NCBI RefSeq assembly: GCF_015752315.1 | Contig: NZ_JADOVJ010000001.1 | Location: 5,757,001-5,821,000 of the forward strand | DNA from: Nocardioides luteus | Lineage (GTDB): Bacteria; Actinomycetota; Actinomycetes; Propionibacteriales; Nocardioidaceae | Length of the DNA stretch: 64,000 bases | Reading direction: 5' to 3' | Shown: positions 25,914-34,751 of the stretch, piece by piece | Layout: each line of letters starts with the position of its first letter | Position numbering within the stretch: position 1 is the stretch's first letter | The notes under the pieces: generated by a model | Database searches by the model: none | What the model was told of the DNA's origin: nothing | The model's input: only the letters and a program-made list of their open reading frames with translations | Translations under genes and position numbers: made by a program

Positions 25914-27037
25914 CGGCCACCCCTCGGCAGGCCGAGCACACGCTCGGCGACGATGTTGCGCTGGATCTGGTTGGTGCCGGCGTAGATCGGGCCGGACAGG
26001 GAGAAGAGGTAGTCGTCGACCCACCGACCGGCGAGCTCCGCGTCCGCGCCGAGCAGGGAGAGCGCGGTCTCGTGGAGCGAGAGGTCGAGGTCGGACCACC
26101 ACAGCTTGTTGATCGAGCCCTCCGCGCCGACCGAGCCGCCGGCCTCGACGTGGGTGACGGTGCCCCAGGTGTAGAGGCGGTAGGCCTCGGCGCCGATCCA
26201 GGCGTCGACGACCTGGTCACGCAGGTGCGGCTGGGGGTCGGCCTGCCACAGGTCGAGCAGGCGGTCGGCGGCGGCGCAGAAGCGGCCCGGCGAACGCAGC
26301 GACAGACCGCGCTCGTTGCCGGCGGTCGACATCGCGACCTTCCAGCCGTCACCGACGCCACCGAGCACGTCGTCGTCGGGCACGAAGACGTCGTCGAAGA
26401 AGATCTCCGCGAACCCGGGCGTCCCGTCGAGCTGGTCGATCGGCCGGACCGTGACGCCGTCGGCGTCGAGCGGAAACAGGAAGTACGTCAGGCCCCGATG
26501 CCGCTCCGCGGACGGATCGCTCCGGAAGAGGCCGAAGCCGCGATCGGCGAACGGTGCCCGGCTGCTCCAGGTCTTCTGCCCGTTGAGCCTCCAGCCACCC
26601 TCGACCTGCGTCGCGGTCGCCCGGAGCGAGGCCAGGTCCGACCCCGCCTCCGGCTCGGACCACGCCTGCGCCCAGACCAGGGTGCCGTCGGTCATGTCGC
26701 GCAGGTAGCGCTCCTTCTGCGCCTCGGTCCCGTGCCCGAAGATGATGGGCGCGAGCAGCGAGATGCCGTTCTGGCTGATCCTCGTCGGGGCGCCGGCGAG
26801 GTAGTACTCCTCCTCGAAGATGACCCACTCGGTGAGCGACGCGTCGCGACCGCCGTAGGCCTCGGGCCAGGTGACGACCGACCAGCGGCCGGAGGCAAGG
26901 GTGCGCTCCCACTCCCGGTGCGCCGCGGCGCCCTCGGCGGTGTCCATCGACGGCAGCCGGCCGGGGTTGTGGGCGGCGAGCCACTCGCGCGCCTCGAGCC
27001 GGAAGGCCTCCTCAGCCTCGGTGAACTCCAGGGTCAT
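25910..27037 (-). CDS. fadE31: Acyl-CoA dehydrogenase FadE31
   Basis: The product is 375 residues, the full-length member of the set (M. tuberculosis FadE31 has about 377). It has WSEPEAGSDLASL near residue 125 for FAD binding and the C-terminal YAGTNQIQRNIVAERVLGL, where Ala replaces the usual catalytic Glu. It is expected to combine with FadE32 or FadE33. It overlaps the enoyl-CoA hydratase by 4 bp upstream and fadE32 by 4 bp downstream. Confidence 0.87.
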   Translation of the reverse strand: MTLEFTEAEEAFRLEAREWLAAHNPGRLPSMDTAEGAAAHREWERTLASGRWSVVTWPEAYGGRDASLTEWVIFEEEYYLAGAPTRISQNGISLLAPIIFGHGTEAQKERYLRDMTDGTLVWAQAWSEPEAGSDLASLRATATQVEGGWRLNGQKTWSSRAPFADRGFGLFRSDPSAERHRGLTYFLFPLDADGVTVRPIDQLDGTPGFAEIFFDDVFVPDDDVLGGVGDGWKVAMSTAGNERGLSLRSPGRFCAAADRLLDLWQADPQPHLRDQVVDAWIGAEAYRLYTWGTVTHVEAGGSVGAEGSINKLWWSDLDLSLHETALSLLGADAELAGRWVDDYLFSLSGPIYAGTNQIQRNIVAERVLGLPRGGR

Positions 27038-27864
27038 GACTTCATCGACCTCGCGTCCATCCCGGCGAGCGAGTCCTTGCCGACCTCGGCGTTGTGCGCG
27101 TGCGCGGCGTGGTGGAGGCCGAAGACGGAGTCCATCCCGGCGCGCATGCCCATCAGGTCCTCGGCCTGGTTGACCGCCTTCTTGGCGAGGGCCAGGCCCA
27201 GGCGCGGCATCTCGGCGATCCGCCCCGCGAGCGCCAGCGTCTCGGACTCGAGGTCGTCACGGGGTACGACGTGGTTGACCATGCCCCAGGTCTCGGCCTG
27301 TGAAGCGGAGAAGCGGCCGCCGGTGAAGAGCATCTCCTTGGCGGCGCGGGGGTTGGTGACCCACGGGTGGGCGAAGTACTCGACGCCGGGGATGCCCATC
27401 TTGACCACCGGGTCGGAGAAGAAGGCGTCGTCGGAGGCGACGATGAAGTCGCAGGACCAGGCCAGCATCAGGCCGCCCGCGATGCACGCTCCCTGCACCA
27501 TCGCGATGGTCGGCTTCGGCAGCTCCCGCCAGCGGCGGCACATGCCCAGGTAGACCTCGGACTCGCGCGCGAAGCGCGAGTCGACGCCCTCCTTGCCGAC
27601 GTGGTCCCACCACATCACGGCCTTGCGCTCGAAGCTCTCGTCGACGTCACGGCCCGGTGTGCCGATGTCGTGGCCGGCGCAGAAGTGCTTGCCGTTGCCA
27701 CCGAGGACGATCACCTTGATCTCGTCGTCGTTGGTCGCCCGCGTGAACGCCGCGTCAAGTGCGTAGGTCACCTTCGAGTTCTGGGCGTTGCGGTATTCGG
27801 GCCGGTTCAGCCGCACCACCGCTACGGGCCCGTGGCTCTCGTACGTCACGACGTCCTCAGTCAT
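27034..27864 (-). CDS. Enoyl-CoA hydratase/isomerase (crotonase), first gene of the ipd operon
   Basis: The product is 276 residues from ATG 27864. Crotonase oxyanion-hole regions are visible as GKHFCAGHDIG near residue 68 and GACIAGGLMLAWSCDF near residue 130. It is distinct from EchA20, which is encoded at 33976. I cannot name its mycobacterial counterpart with confidence. As the promoter-proximal gene of the operon, starting 11 bp from a KstR2 box, it should hydrate or isomerise an enoyl-CoA intermediate made by FadE30 or by FadE31-33, by inference. Confidence 0.82.
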   Translation of the reverse strand: MTEDVVTYESHGPVAVVRLNRPEYRNAQNSKVTYALDAAFTRATNDDEIKVIVLGGNGKHFCAGHDIGTPGRDVDESFERKAVMWWDHVGKEGVDSRFARESEVYLGMCRRWRELPKPTIAMVQGACIAGGLMLAWSCDFIVASDDAFFSDPVVKMGIPGVEYFAHPWVTNPRAAKEMLFTGGRFSASQAETWGMVNHVVPRDDLESETLALAGRIAEMPRLGLALAKKAVNQAEDLMGMRAGMDSVFGLHHAAHAHNAEVGKDSLAGMDARSMKS

Positions 27865-27874
27865 GCCGCAGACG

Positions 27875-27901
27875 CTACCAAACAAGTGCTTGGTTTGGTA
27901 G
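27875..27901. promoter_or_regulatory. KstR2-type operator between the ipd operon and fadE30
   Basis: The core AACAAGTGCTTGGT (27881-27894) matches AnCAAGnnCTTGnT completely and sits within CTACCA...TGGTAG arms. It is the best operator in the window. It lies in the 47-bp gap between the divergent ATG codons at 27864 and 27912, so a single site could repress both operons. Confidence 0.85.
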
Positions 27902-27911
27902 GTTGTCCGGC

Positions 27912-29090
27912 ATGGACCTGACCTACTCCGCAGAGGACGAGGCGTTCCGTGCCGAGGTGCGCGAGTGGCTGGCCGACCATCTGACCGGCGAGTGGGCGGC
28001 GCTGCGGGGCACCGGCGGCAACGGGCGCGACCACGAGTCGTACGAGGGCCGGCTGGCGTGGAACCGCTACCTGGCGTCACACGGATGGACGTGCCTCGGC
28101 TGGCCCGAGGAGCACGGCGGGCGCGGCCTGCCGCTGTTCCAGCAGGTGATCTTCCACGAGGAGTACGCCCGCGCGGATGCCCCGGTCCGGATCAACCACC
28201 TCGGCGAGGAGCTGCTCGGGCCGACCCTGATCGCGCATGGCACCGCGGCCCAGCAGGAGCGGTTCCTGCCCAAGATCGTCGCGGTGGAGGAGCTGTGGTG
28301 CCAGGGCTACTCCGAGCCCGGCGCCGGCTCCGACCTGGCCGGCGTGCGCACCCGCGCGCGGCTCGACGGCGACCGGTGGGTCGTCGACGGCCAGAAGGTC
28401 TGGACGTCGAACGCCCACCTGTCCGACTGGTGCTTCGTCGTGTGCCGCACGACGCCCGGCTCCGAGCGCCACCACGGGCTGTCCTACCTGCTCGTGCCGA
28501 TGGCGCAGGACGGGGTCGACGTAAGACCGATCCAGCAGCTCACCGGCACCTCCGAGTTCAACGAGGTCTTCTTCGACGGCGCGGTCACCGCCGCGGACCT
28601 GGTGGTCGGCGAGCCCGGCGACGGCTGGAAGGTCGCCATGGCGACCCTCGGGTTCGAGCGCGGCGTCTCCACGATCGGCCAGCAGGTCGGCTTCGCGCGC
28701 GAGCTGGAGACGGTCGAGGAGGCCGCGCGTGCCAACGGCACCATCGACGACCCCGGCATCGCCGCGCGACTCGCCCAGGCCCATGTCGGGCTGGAGGTGC
28801 TCCGGTTGCACGCGCTGCGGACGCTGTCGGCGTACGACTCCGGCTCCTCGGGCCCCGAGGCGAGCGTCTCCAAGCTGCTCTGGGCCCGGTGGCACCGCGA
28901 CCTCGGCGAGCTGGCGATGGACGTCCTCGGCCTCGCCGGGCTGACCACCGGCGAGGACTACGCGCTCGACCGGCTGCAGTCCCTCTACCTCTTCTCCCGC
29001 GCCGACACGATCTACGGCGGCTCGGACGAGATCCAACGGAACATCATCGCCGAGCGCGTCCTCGGCCTGCCACGAGAGGCCCGTGCATGA
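27912..29090 (+). CDS. fadE30: Acyl-CoA dehydrogenase FadE30
   Basis: The product is 392 residues (M. tuberculosis FadE30 is about 385) from ATG 27912. It has YSEPGAGSDLAGV near residue 135 and the C-terminal YGGSDEIQRNIIAERVLGLPREAR, with a glycine where most acyl-CoA dehydrogenases carry the catalytic glutamate. FadE30 is required for HIP breakdown and dehydrogenates the CoA-activated propionate side chain. It starts 11 bp from the operator, and its stop overlaps the ipdF start (ATGA). Confidence 0.9.
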   Translation: MDLTYSAEDEAFRAEVREWLADHLTGEWAALRGTGGNGRDHESYEGRLAWNRYLASHGWTCLGWPEEHGGRGLPLFQQVIFHEEYARADAPVRINHLGEELLGPTLIAHGTAAQQERFLPKIVAVEELWCQGYSEPGAGSDLAGVRTRARLDGDRWVVDGQKVWTSNAHLSDWCFVVCRTTPGSERHHGLSYLLVPMAQDGVDVRPIQQLTGTSEFNEVFFDGAVTAADLVVGEPGDGWKVAMATLGFERGVSTIGQQVGFARELETVEEAARANGTIDDPGIAARLAQAHVGLEVLRLHALRTLSAYDSGSSGPEASVSKLLWARWHRDLGELAMDVLGLAGLTTGEDYALDRLQSLYLFSRADTIYGGSDEIQRNIIAERVLGLPREARA

Positions 29091-29896
29091 AGTCCCCACA
29101 AGTAAGGGCGGAACAGCCCACCCCTGCGTACGTCCCCGGCCACTCGCTCCTGGAGGGGCGGGTCGTCGTCGTGACCGCCGCCGCCGGTGCGGGCATCGGG
29201 GCGGCGGTCGTGCGGAAGGTGCTCGAGGAGGGTGCGAAGGCGGTCGTCATGTCCGACACCCACGACCGGCGGCTCAAGGAGTCCGTCGATGCGCTCGCGG
29301 AGGAGTTCGGGGCAGACCGGGTCGCCGCTGTGACCTGCGATGTCACCCAGGAGGACCAGGTCCAGGCGCTGCTCGACGCCGCCGAGCCTCTCGGTGGCGT
29401 CGACGTGATGATCAACAACGCCGGCCTCGGCGGCACCGCGTCGGTGCTCGAGATGACCGACGAGCAGTGGTCGAAGGTTCTCGACATCACGTTGACCGGG
29501 ACGTTCCGGTGCATCCGGGCGGTCGGACAGCGGTTCGTGGCCGCCGGGAAGCGCGGCGTGATCGTCAACAACGCCTCCGTGATCGGCTGGCGGGCGCAGG
29601 AGGGGCAGGCGCACTACGCCGCGGCCAAGGCCGGGGTGATGGCGCTGACCCGCTCGGCCGCCGCTGACCTCGCACCGCACGGCATCCGGGTCAACGCGGT
29701 CTCGCCGTCCCTGGCGATGCACCCGTTCCTGGAGAAGGTCACCTCGCCCGAGCTGCTCGTCGAGCTCAAGGGCCGCGAGGCGTTCGGCCGCGCCGCCGAG
29801 CCGTGGGAGGTCGCCAACGTCATGGTCTTCCTGGCCAGCGACTACTCGTCCTACATGACCGGCGAGGTCGTGTCCGTCTCCAGCCAGCGCGCCTGA
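29087..29896 (+). CDS. ipdF: SDR IpdF, 5-hydroxy/oxo-HIP-CoA reductase
   Basis: The product is 269 residues from ATG 29087 and matches IpdF (Rv3559c, 262 residues) along its length: GHSLLEGRVVVVTAAAGAGIG at the start, VNNASVIGWRAQ, YAAAK and a conserved end LASDYSSYMTGEVVSVS. IpdF is described as acting on the ring-C 5-oxygen function of HIP-CoA. It is coupled to fadE30 and followed 15 bp later by fadA6. Confidence 0.9.
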   Translation: MKSPQVRAEQPTPAYVPGHSLLEGRVVVVTAAAGAGIGAAVVRKVLEEGAKAVVMSDTHDRRLKESVDALAEEFGADRVAAVTCDVTQEDQVQALLDAAEPLGGVDVMINNAGLGGTASVLEMTDEQWSKVLDITLTGTFRCIRAVGQRFVAAGKRGVIVNNASVIGWRAQEGQAHYAAAKAGVMALTRSAAADLAPHGIRVNAVSPSLAMHPFLEKVTSPELLVELKGREAFGRAAEPWEVANVMVFLASDYSSYMTGEVVSVSSQRA

Positions 29897-29911
29897 TCGA
29901 GAGGATCACCG

Positions 29912-31060
29912 ATGCCTGAGGCATTCATCATCGACGCGGTTCGTACGCCTGTGGGAAAGCGAGGCGGGGCGCTGGCAGGGATTCATCCGGCCGACCTCGG
30001 CGCCCACTCGCTGGCCGCGCTCGTGGACCGCACCGGGATCGACCCGGGGGCCGTCGACGACGTGATCATGGGCTGCTGCGACACCATCGGCGGACAGGCC
30101 GGCGACGTCGCGCGGACGGCGTGGCTGGTGGCCGGGCTGCCCGACCACGTACCCGGCGTGACCATCGACCGGCAGTGCGGCTCCTCGCAGCAGGCGGTGC
30201 ACTTCGCGGCTCAAGGGGTGATGTCGGGTACGCAGGATCTCGTCGTCGCCGGTGGGCTGCAGAACATGTCCGCGATCCCGATCTCGGCGGCGATGCTGGT
30301 GGGAGCGCAATATGGCTACACCACCCCCTTCGCCGAGTCGCCCGGCTGGGTGAAGCGCTACGGCGACCAGGAGGTCTCCCAGTTCCGCTCCGCCGAGATG
30401 ATCGCGGAGAAGTGGGACATCTCGCGCGAGGACATGGAGGCCTATGCGCTGGCCTCGCACCAGCGCGCCAAGACCGCGATCGCCGAGGGACGGTTCGACC
30501 GGGAGATCGTGCCGGTCGGTGACTTCGCTGTCGACCAGTGCCCGCGCGAGACCTCGCTCGAGAAGATGGCCGCGCTGGAGCCGCTCGCTCCCGGTGGCCG
30601 GATCACCGCGGCCGTCGCCTCGCAGATCTGCGACGCGTCCTCGGCGCTGCTGGTGGCCTCGGCGGCGGCCGTACGCACCTTCGGCCTGACCCCGCGAGCC
30701 CGGATCCATCACCTCTCGGTCCGCGGTGACGACCCCGTCTGGATGCTCACCGGCCCGATCGAGGCCACCCGGCACGCCCTCGCCAAGACCGGCCTCACGG
30801 TCGACGACATCGACCTGTTCGAGTGCAACGAGGCCTTCGCCTCGGTCGTCCTGGCGTGGATGAAGGAACTCGACGTCCCGCACGAGAAGGTGAACGTCAA
30901 CGGCGGCGGCATCGCCCTCGGCCACCCCATCGGCGCCACCGGCACCCGCCTGATGACGACCCTCCTCAACGAGCTCGAGCGCACCGGCGGCCGCTACGGC
31001 CTGCAGGTCATGTGCGAGGGCGGCGGCCAGGCGAACGTCACCATCATCGAGCGTCTCTGA
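29912..31060 (+). CDS. fadA6: Thiolase FadA6
   Basis: The product is 382 residues (FadA6 of M. tuberculosis about 386). The start MPEAFIIDAVRTPVGKRGGALAG and IDRQCGSSQQAVHFAAQG, with the nucleophilic Cys, match FadA6, and GGGIALGHPIGATG and MCEGGGQAN supply the other active residues. It performs the final thiolytic step of ring C/D catabolism. GAGAGGATC precedes the start codon. It is the third gene of the fadE30-ipdF-fadA6 operon, ended by the palindrome at 31068. Confidence 0.92.
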   Translation: MPEAFIIDAVRTPVGKRGGALAGIHPADLGAHSLAALVDRTGIDPGAVDDVIMGCCDTIGGQAGDVARTAWLVAGLPDHVPGVTIDRQCGSSQQAVHFAAQGVMSGTQDLVVAGGLQNMSAIPISAAMLVGAQYGYTTPFAESPGWVKRYGDQEVSQFRSAEMIAEKWDISREDMEAYALASHQRAKTAIAEGRFDREIVPVGDFAVDQCPRETSLEKMAALEPLAPGGRITAAVASQICDASSALLVASAAAVRTFGLTPRARIHHLSVRGDDPVWMLTGPIEATRHALAKTGLTVDDIDLFECNEAFASVVLAWMKELDVPHEKVNVNGGGIALGHPIGATGTRLMTTLLNELERTGGRYGLQVMCEGGGQANVTIIERL

Positions 31061-31067
31061 TGGTTGG

Positions 31068-31115
31068 AGTTGTGAAGCTGAGAGTGACCTATAGACCACT
31101 CTCAGCTTCACAACT
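31068..31115. repeat. GTGAAGC palindromic terminator element, copy 2
   Basis: A perfect 19-bp inverted repeat, AGTTGTGAAGCTGAGAGTG (31068-31086) with 31097-31115, has a 10-nt loop. It lies between convergent fadA6 and the yidC-like gene. Compared with copy 1 at 17109, stem positions differ by paired changes (C-G to T-A), while loop bases vary freely. Confidence 0.87.
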
Positions 31116-31130
31116 GCGGGACCGGCCGGG

Positions 31131-31943
31131 TCAGGCCGGCTGCAGCCTGAGGGTTCGGCGCTCGGCGGCGGGGGAGCCGGGGGTGGGGAACCAGTGGTGG
31201 ATGACCGCGGCCTGGCCGGCGGTCCACAGGCCGCTGATGACCCAGTAGACGAGCAGGGCGAGCGGGACGCTGCTGCCGGCGAGGAGCATGCCGCCGGCGG
31301 AGATGACGGGCATGAGCTCCTGGATCCGCAGCATCGACTCGGGCACGTCGGTGCGGACCATGTTGGGCAGCACCCACAGCCGCTGGCTGAGGTAGCTGAC
31401 CGCGGCGGCGGTCGCGGCGAGGCCGAGGGTGATCACCAGGTGGGTCGTGTCGCCGGAGAGATAGCCGTGCCCGGTCAGCGGCGTGCCGAGGAAGGTCGCG
31501 GCGCCGAGCGAGTCGACCAGCGAGTCGTTCATCGCGCCGACCGCGTTGCTCCGGCTGACGTCGGAGAGCAGGTGGTAGAGCGCCAGGAAGATCGGCAGCT
31601 GGGCGAAGGCGGCGAGCATGGCGAAGCGGGGTACGCCGTGCTCGTCGTTGATCTTCCGGCGCTCCTCCATCATCGCCATCATGTCGGCCTGGCTGGCGCT
31701 GCCCTTCGCCGTCTTCTTCTGATACTTCTTCGTCAGTGCCTGGAGCTGCGGGCGGGCCCGGGCGGAGGCATGGGCGTGGCGTACGCCGCGGATCGCGAGC
31801 GGCAGCAGGACGAGCCTGACCAGCACCACGACGGCAGCGATGGCCAGCAGCCAGCTGACGTTGGGTCCGACGAAGGACAGGACGTGATGGGCGCCGGCGA
31901 GGACGGCGGCGAGGGCGTGCGACAACGGGGCGAGAACGGACAT
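31131..31943 (-). CDS. YidC/Oxa1-family insertase, second copy type
   Basis: The product is 270 residues with about five membrane segments and the YidC core: basic cytoplasmic loop after TM1 (RGVRHAHASARARPQLQALTKKYQKK), the AQLPIF motif near residue 110 and QRLWVLPNM. It is shorter than the housekeeping YidC, has no large periplasmic domain, and sits next to DUF6412. The role in membrane protein insertion is known for the family. Its placement in the middle of the steroid cluster appears incidental. Confidence 0.85.
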   Translation of the reverse strand: MSVLAPLSHALAAVLAGAHHVLSFVGPNVSWLLAIAAVVVLVRLVLLPLAIRGVRHAHASARARPQLQALTKKYQKKTAKGSASQADMMAMMEERRKINDEHGVPRFAMLAAFAQLPIFLALYHLLSDVSRSNAVGAMNDSLVDSLGAATFLGTPLTGHGYLSGDTTHLVITLGLAATAAAVSYLSQRLWVLPNMVRTDVPESMLRIQELMPVISAGGMLLAGSSVPLALLVYWVISGLWTAGQAAVIHHWFPTPGSPAAERRTLRLQPA

Positions 31944-31999
31944 GGGTTTGCTCCTGACGTGAGTGGGTAGGGCTGACGGGCTCGCCGGTGGGCGAGCGG

Positions 32000-32287
32000 T
32001 CAGTCCTGCTCAGGAGCGCGCGGTCGGCGCGGGGAGCAGACCGGGTCGGTGACCCGGGCAGCTAGATGGTGAGGTCCGTCGGACGCGTCTGACGGGACCG
32101 TCGAACGGGCCCTGACCAGGGCGAACGCGCTGATGCCGTGGAGCGATCCGACCGCGACGGCCGCGAGCGCGGTCGAGACGGCTATGGTGAGCAGTGCCTG
32201 CTCGGGGTCGACGCTCATCAGCGCCGGGAGCATCAGCGTGAAAAGTGCGACGAGCGCAATGCGTACGCGGCTCGTCTCGGTGTTCAC
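32000..32287 (-). CDS. DUF6412-like small membrane protein
   Basis: The product is 95 residues from GTG 32287, with two hydrophobic stretches (about residues 8-23 and 31-55) and a basic proline-rich end. It lies 56 bp upstream of the YidC-like gene in the same direction, a pairing I recall from other actinobacteria, so a role alongside the insertase is plausible. Family assignment is tentative. Confidence 0.6.
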   Translation of the reverse strand: MNTETSRVRIALVALFTLMLPALMSVDPEQALLTIAVSTALAAVAVGSLHGISAFALVRARSTVPSDASDGPHHLAARVTDPVCSPRRPRAPEQD

Positions 32288-32322
32288 GCAGGTCAGTGTA
32301 GCGATCCTGGTCAACCGGGTCG

Positions 32323-32892
32323 TCAGCTCAGGTCGCGCCGCATCAGCACGCGTGGGTGACCTGCCAGGACCGAGGTCGTGTCGGCGGCCCAGGTGAAGCC
32401 CGCCGCCTCGAAGTTCTTGCGGAGCCCGGCGTACGCCATCGTCAGGTCGACCTTGGCGCCCTGGTTGTCGAGCGGGTAGGCCTCGATGGCGGGGGCGCCG
32501 CGGTCGCGCGCGAACTCGACCGCACCCTCGATGAGCGTGTGGGAGATGCCCTGGCCGCGGTGGCCCGGCCGGACCCGGATGCACCACACCGACCACACCG
32601 GCAGGTCGTCGACGTGCGGGATCTTCCGGTTGCGGGCGAAGGTGGTGTCCGCGCGCGGGGCGACGGCGGCCCAGCCGACCGGCTCGTCGCCGTCGTAGGC
32701 GAGCACGCCCAGCGGACCGTCGGAGAGCAGGTTTCGTACGTACTCCCCGCGCTCCTGGCCGCGCATCTTGTTGTTGATCGTCGACGGGATCCGGTAGCTC
32801 AGGCACCAGCACACGCTGGCGTCGGGGCGCTTGGGTCCGACAAGGGTGCGTACGTCCTCGAAAACCTCTGCCGGGCGGACCTCGATCACCAT
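32323..32892 (-). CDS. GNAT-family N-acetyltransferase
   Basis: The product is 189 residues. The acetyl-CoA-binding motif RPGHRGQGIS is at about residue 110, preceded by WSVWCIRV, in the usual position of the GNAT fold. The acceptor (small molecule, peptide or protein) cannot be predicted. The gene lies 16 bp after the ipdC stop, in the same direction as echA20-ipdC, but it shows no link to the steroid pathway. Confidence 0.85.
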   Translation of the reverse strand: MVIEVRPAEVFEDVRTLVGPKRPDASVCWCLSYRIPSTINNKMRGQERGEYVRNLLSDGPLGVLAYDGDEPVGWAAVAPRADTTFARNRKIPHVDDLPVWSVWCIRVRPGHRGQGISHTLIEGAVEFARDRGAPAIEAYPLDNQGAKVDLTMAYAGLRKNFEAAGFTWAADTTSVLAGHPRVLMRRDLS

Positions 32893-32908
32893 GGCGCAAG
32901 CGTGCTGC

Positions 32909-33979
32909 TCAGGCGCGGCTCGCGTCCAGACAATTGAGGCGATCGACGGCGCCGGCGATGATCCGGTCGACCAGCTCCTCGCAGGTGGGCAGGTCGTCGA
33001 GGAGGCCGACGACCTGGCCGCTGGAGAGCATCCCGGCGGAGGTGTCGCCCTCGACGAGTCCGGCGCGCAGCAGCATGGGGGTGTTGGCGGCCAGGACGAC
33101 CTCAGCCCAGGTGCGGTCGCCGCCGTGGACCATGCTCCGTCCGTCCTTGATGAGGGTCCGCCAGGGCAGGCCGGACATCTCCTTGAACTGCCGGGTGCGC
33201 TTGAGGGTGCGGAGGAGCTTCGCGGTCACGCCCTCCTTCTCGAGCGTGTCGATGAACTCCGTGCGCAGCAGGCGGTGAGGCATGCCGTCGGCCTTCGTGG
33301 TGACGACGGTTCCGTCGAGGCCGAAGGTCAGGTAGCGCTTTCGTACGTCCTCGGGAACCGCGGAGTCGGCGGTGAGCAGGAACCGTGTGCCCATGCCGAT
33401 GCCGGCCGCGCCGTAGGAGAGGGCCGCGGCGAGACCGCGGCCGTCGAAGAAGCCGCCCGCCGCGACGACGGGGATGTCGACGGCGTCGAGGACGCTCGGG
33501 AGGAGGAGGGTCGTCGGGACCGCACCGGTGTGGCCGCCGCCCTCGCCACCCTGGATCATCACCATGTCGGCGCCCCAGCCGGCGACCTTCTTGGCGTGCT
33601 TGGCCGCGCCGATCGACGGCATCACGACGATGTCGTGCTCCTTGAGCTTGCTGATCAGCTCGGGCTTGGGCGCGAGGGCGAAGCTCGCGACCTTCACGTC
33701 GTGGTCGATGAGCAACTGGCAGCGGTCGGGAGCGTCGGAGGCGTCGGCGCGCAGGTTGACGCCGAACGGCTTCTCGGTGCGCCCCTTGACCTCGACGATC
33801 GCCTTCTCGAGCTCGTCGAGGGTCATCGTGGCCGAGGCCAGGATGCCGAGCGCGCCCGCGTTCGCGGTGGCCGAGACGAGACGCGGGCCGGCGACCCAGC
33901 CCATGCCAGTCTGCACGATCGGGTGGTCGACACCGGTCAGGTCCGTCAGCGGCGTACGGAATGTCTGTGCGGTGCTCAT
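32909..33979 (-). CDS. ipdC: IpdC, FMN-dependent reductase of the ring C/D pathway
   Basis: The product is 356 residues, a nitronate monooxygenase/2-nitropropane dioxygenase-fold flavoprotein that matches IpdC (Rv3553, about 355). QTGMGWVAG near residue 25 and QGGEGGGHTG near residue 145 are FMN-binding motifs. In the pathway IpdC acts on a ring-C/D CoA intermediate around the EchA20 step. It overlaps echA20 by 4 bp and follows it. Confidence 0.9.
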   Translation of the reverse strand: MSTAQTFRTPLTDLTGVDHPIVQTGMGWVAGPRLVSATANAGALGILASATMTLDELEKAIVEVKGRTEKPFGVNLRADASDAPDRCQLLIDHDVKVASFALAPKPELISKLKEHDIVVMPSIGAAKHAKKVAGWGADMVMIQGGEGGGHTGAVPTTLLLPSVLDAVDIPVVAAGGFFDGRGLAAALSYGAAGIGMGTRFLLTADSAVPEDVRKRYLTFGLDGTVVTTKADGMPHRLLRTEFIDTLEKEGVTAKLLRTLKRTRQFKEMSGLPWRTLIKDGRSMVHGGDRTWAEVVLAANTPMLLRAGLVEGDTSAGMLSSGQVVGLLDDLPTCEELVDRIIAGAVDRLNCLDASRA

Positions 33980-34719
33980 CGTCCGTCCTTCACGAAGGCG
34001 TCGCGGCGCTCGTCGGCGACGCCGGCGAGGTTGAGCTCGAAGGTGAAGCCCTGCTCGAAGCGGTAGGAGGCGTTCACGTCGACCGGGTCGATGCCGTTGA
34101 GCGCGGCCTTGGCCGCCCGGATCACCTGCGGGTCCTTCTTCGCGATCTGCCTGGCGACCTCGAGCGCGGCCTCGTCGAGCTCATCCCGCGGGACGACCTG
34201 ATGGACCGAGCCGAGCTCGTGCAGGCGCTGCGCGGTGATGGTCTGCGCGGTGAAGTAGAGGGTACGCAGCATGTGCTGCGGCACCAGCCGGCTCAGGTGG
34301 GTGGCGGCGCCGAGGGCTCCGCGGTCGACCTCGGGTACGCCGAAGAAGGCGTCGTCGCTGGCCACGATCGTGTCCGCGTTGCCGACCAGCCCGACCCCTC
34401 CGCCGAGGCAGAAGCCGTTGACAGCGGCGATGACCGGGACCGGGCACTCGTAGATCGCCTTGAAGGCGGCGTAGCAGCCGCGGTTGGCGCCGAGGATGCC
34501 CTCGAACCCCTCGATCTGCTGCATCTCCTTGATGTCGACGCCCGCGTTGAAGCCCTTGCCCTCGGCGCGCAGGATCACGACCCTCGCGCCGTTCTGGGCG
34601 GCGGTCGTGACCGCGTCGGCGACCTCGAACCAGCCCTTCACCGGCAGCGCGTTCACCGGCGGGTGGTTCATCGTGACGACGGCGATCTGCTCGTCGGTGA
34701 TCTCGGTGGAGATGCCCAT
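33976..34719 (-). CDS. echA20: EchA20, ring D hydrolase (HIEC-CoA hydrolase)
   Basis: The product is 247 residues, the same length as M. tuberculosis EchA20 (Rv3550). GRGFNAGVDIKEMQ-like GKGFNAGVDIKEM at residue 60, AVNGFCLGGGVGLVGN and the C-terminal EQGFTFELNLAGVADERRDAF match it almost exactly. EchA20 is a crotonase that hydrolyses ring D of HIEC-CoA. It begins 27 bp from the twin KstR2 boxes and is coupled to ipdC. Confidence 0.92.
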   Translation of the reverse strand: MGISTEITDEQIAVVTMNHPPVNALPVKGWFEVADAVTTAAQNGARVVILRAEGKGFNAGVDIKEMQQIEGFEGILGANRGCYAAFKAIYECPVPVIAAVNGFCLGGGVGLVGNADTIVASDDAFFGVPEVDRGALGAATHLSRLVPQHMLRTLYFTAQTITAQRLHELGSVHQVVPRDELDEAALEVARQIAKKDPQVIRAAKAALNGIDPVDVNASYRFEQGFTFELNLAGVADERRDAFVKDGR

Positions 34720-34751
34720 GGCGTCCGTCCTTGACTCTGCACTGCCTAACC

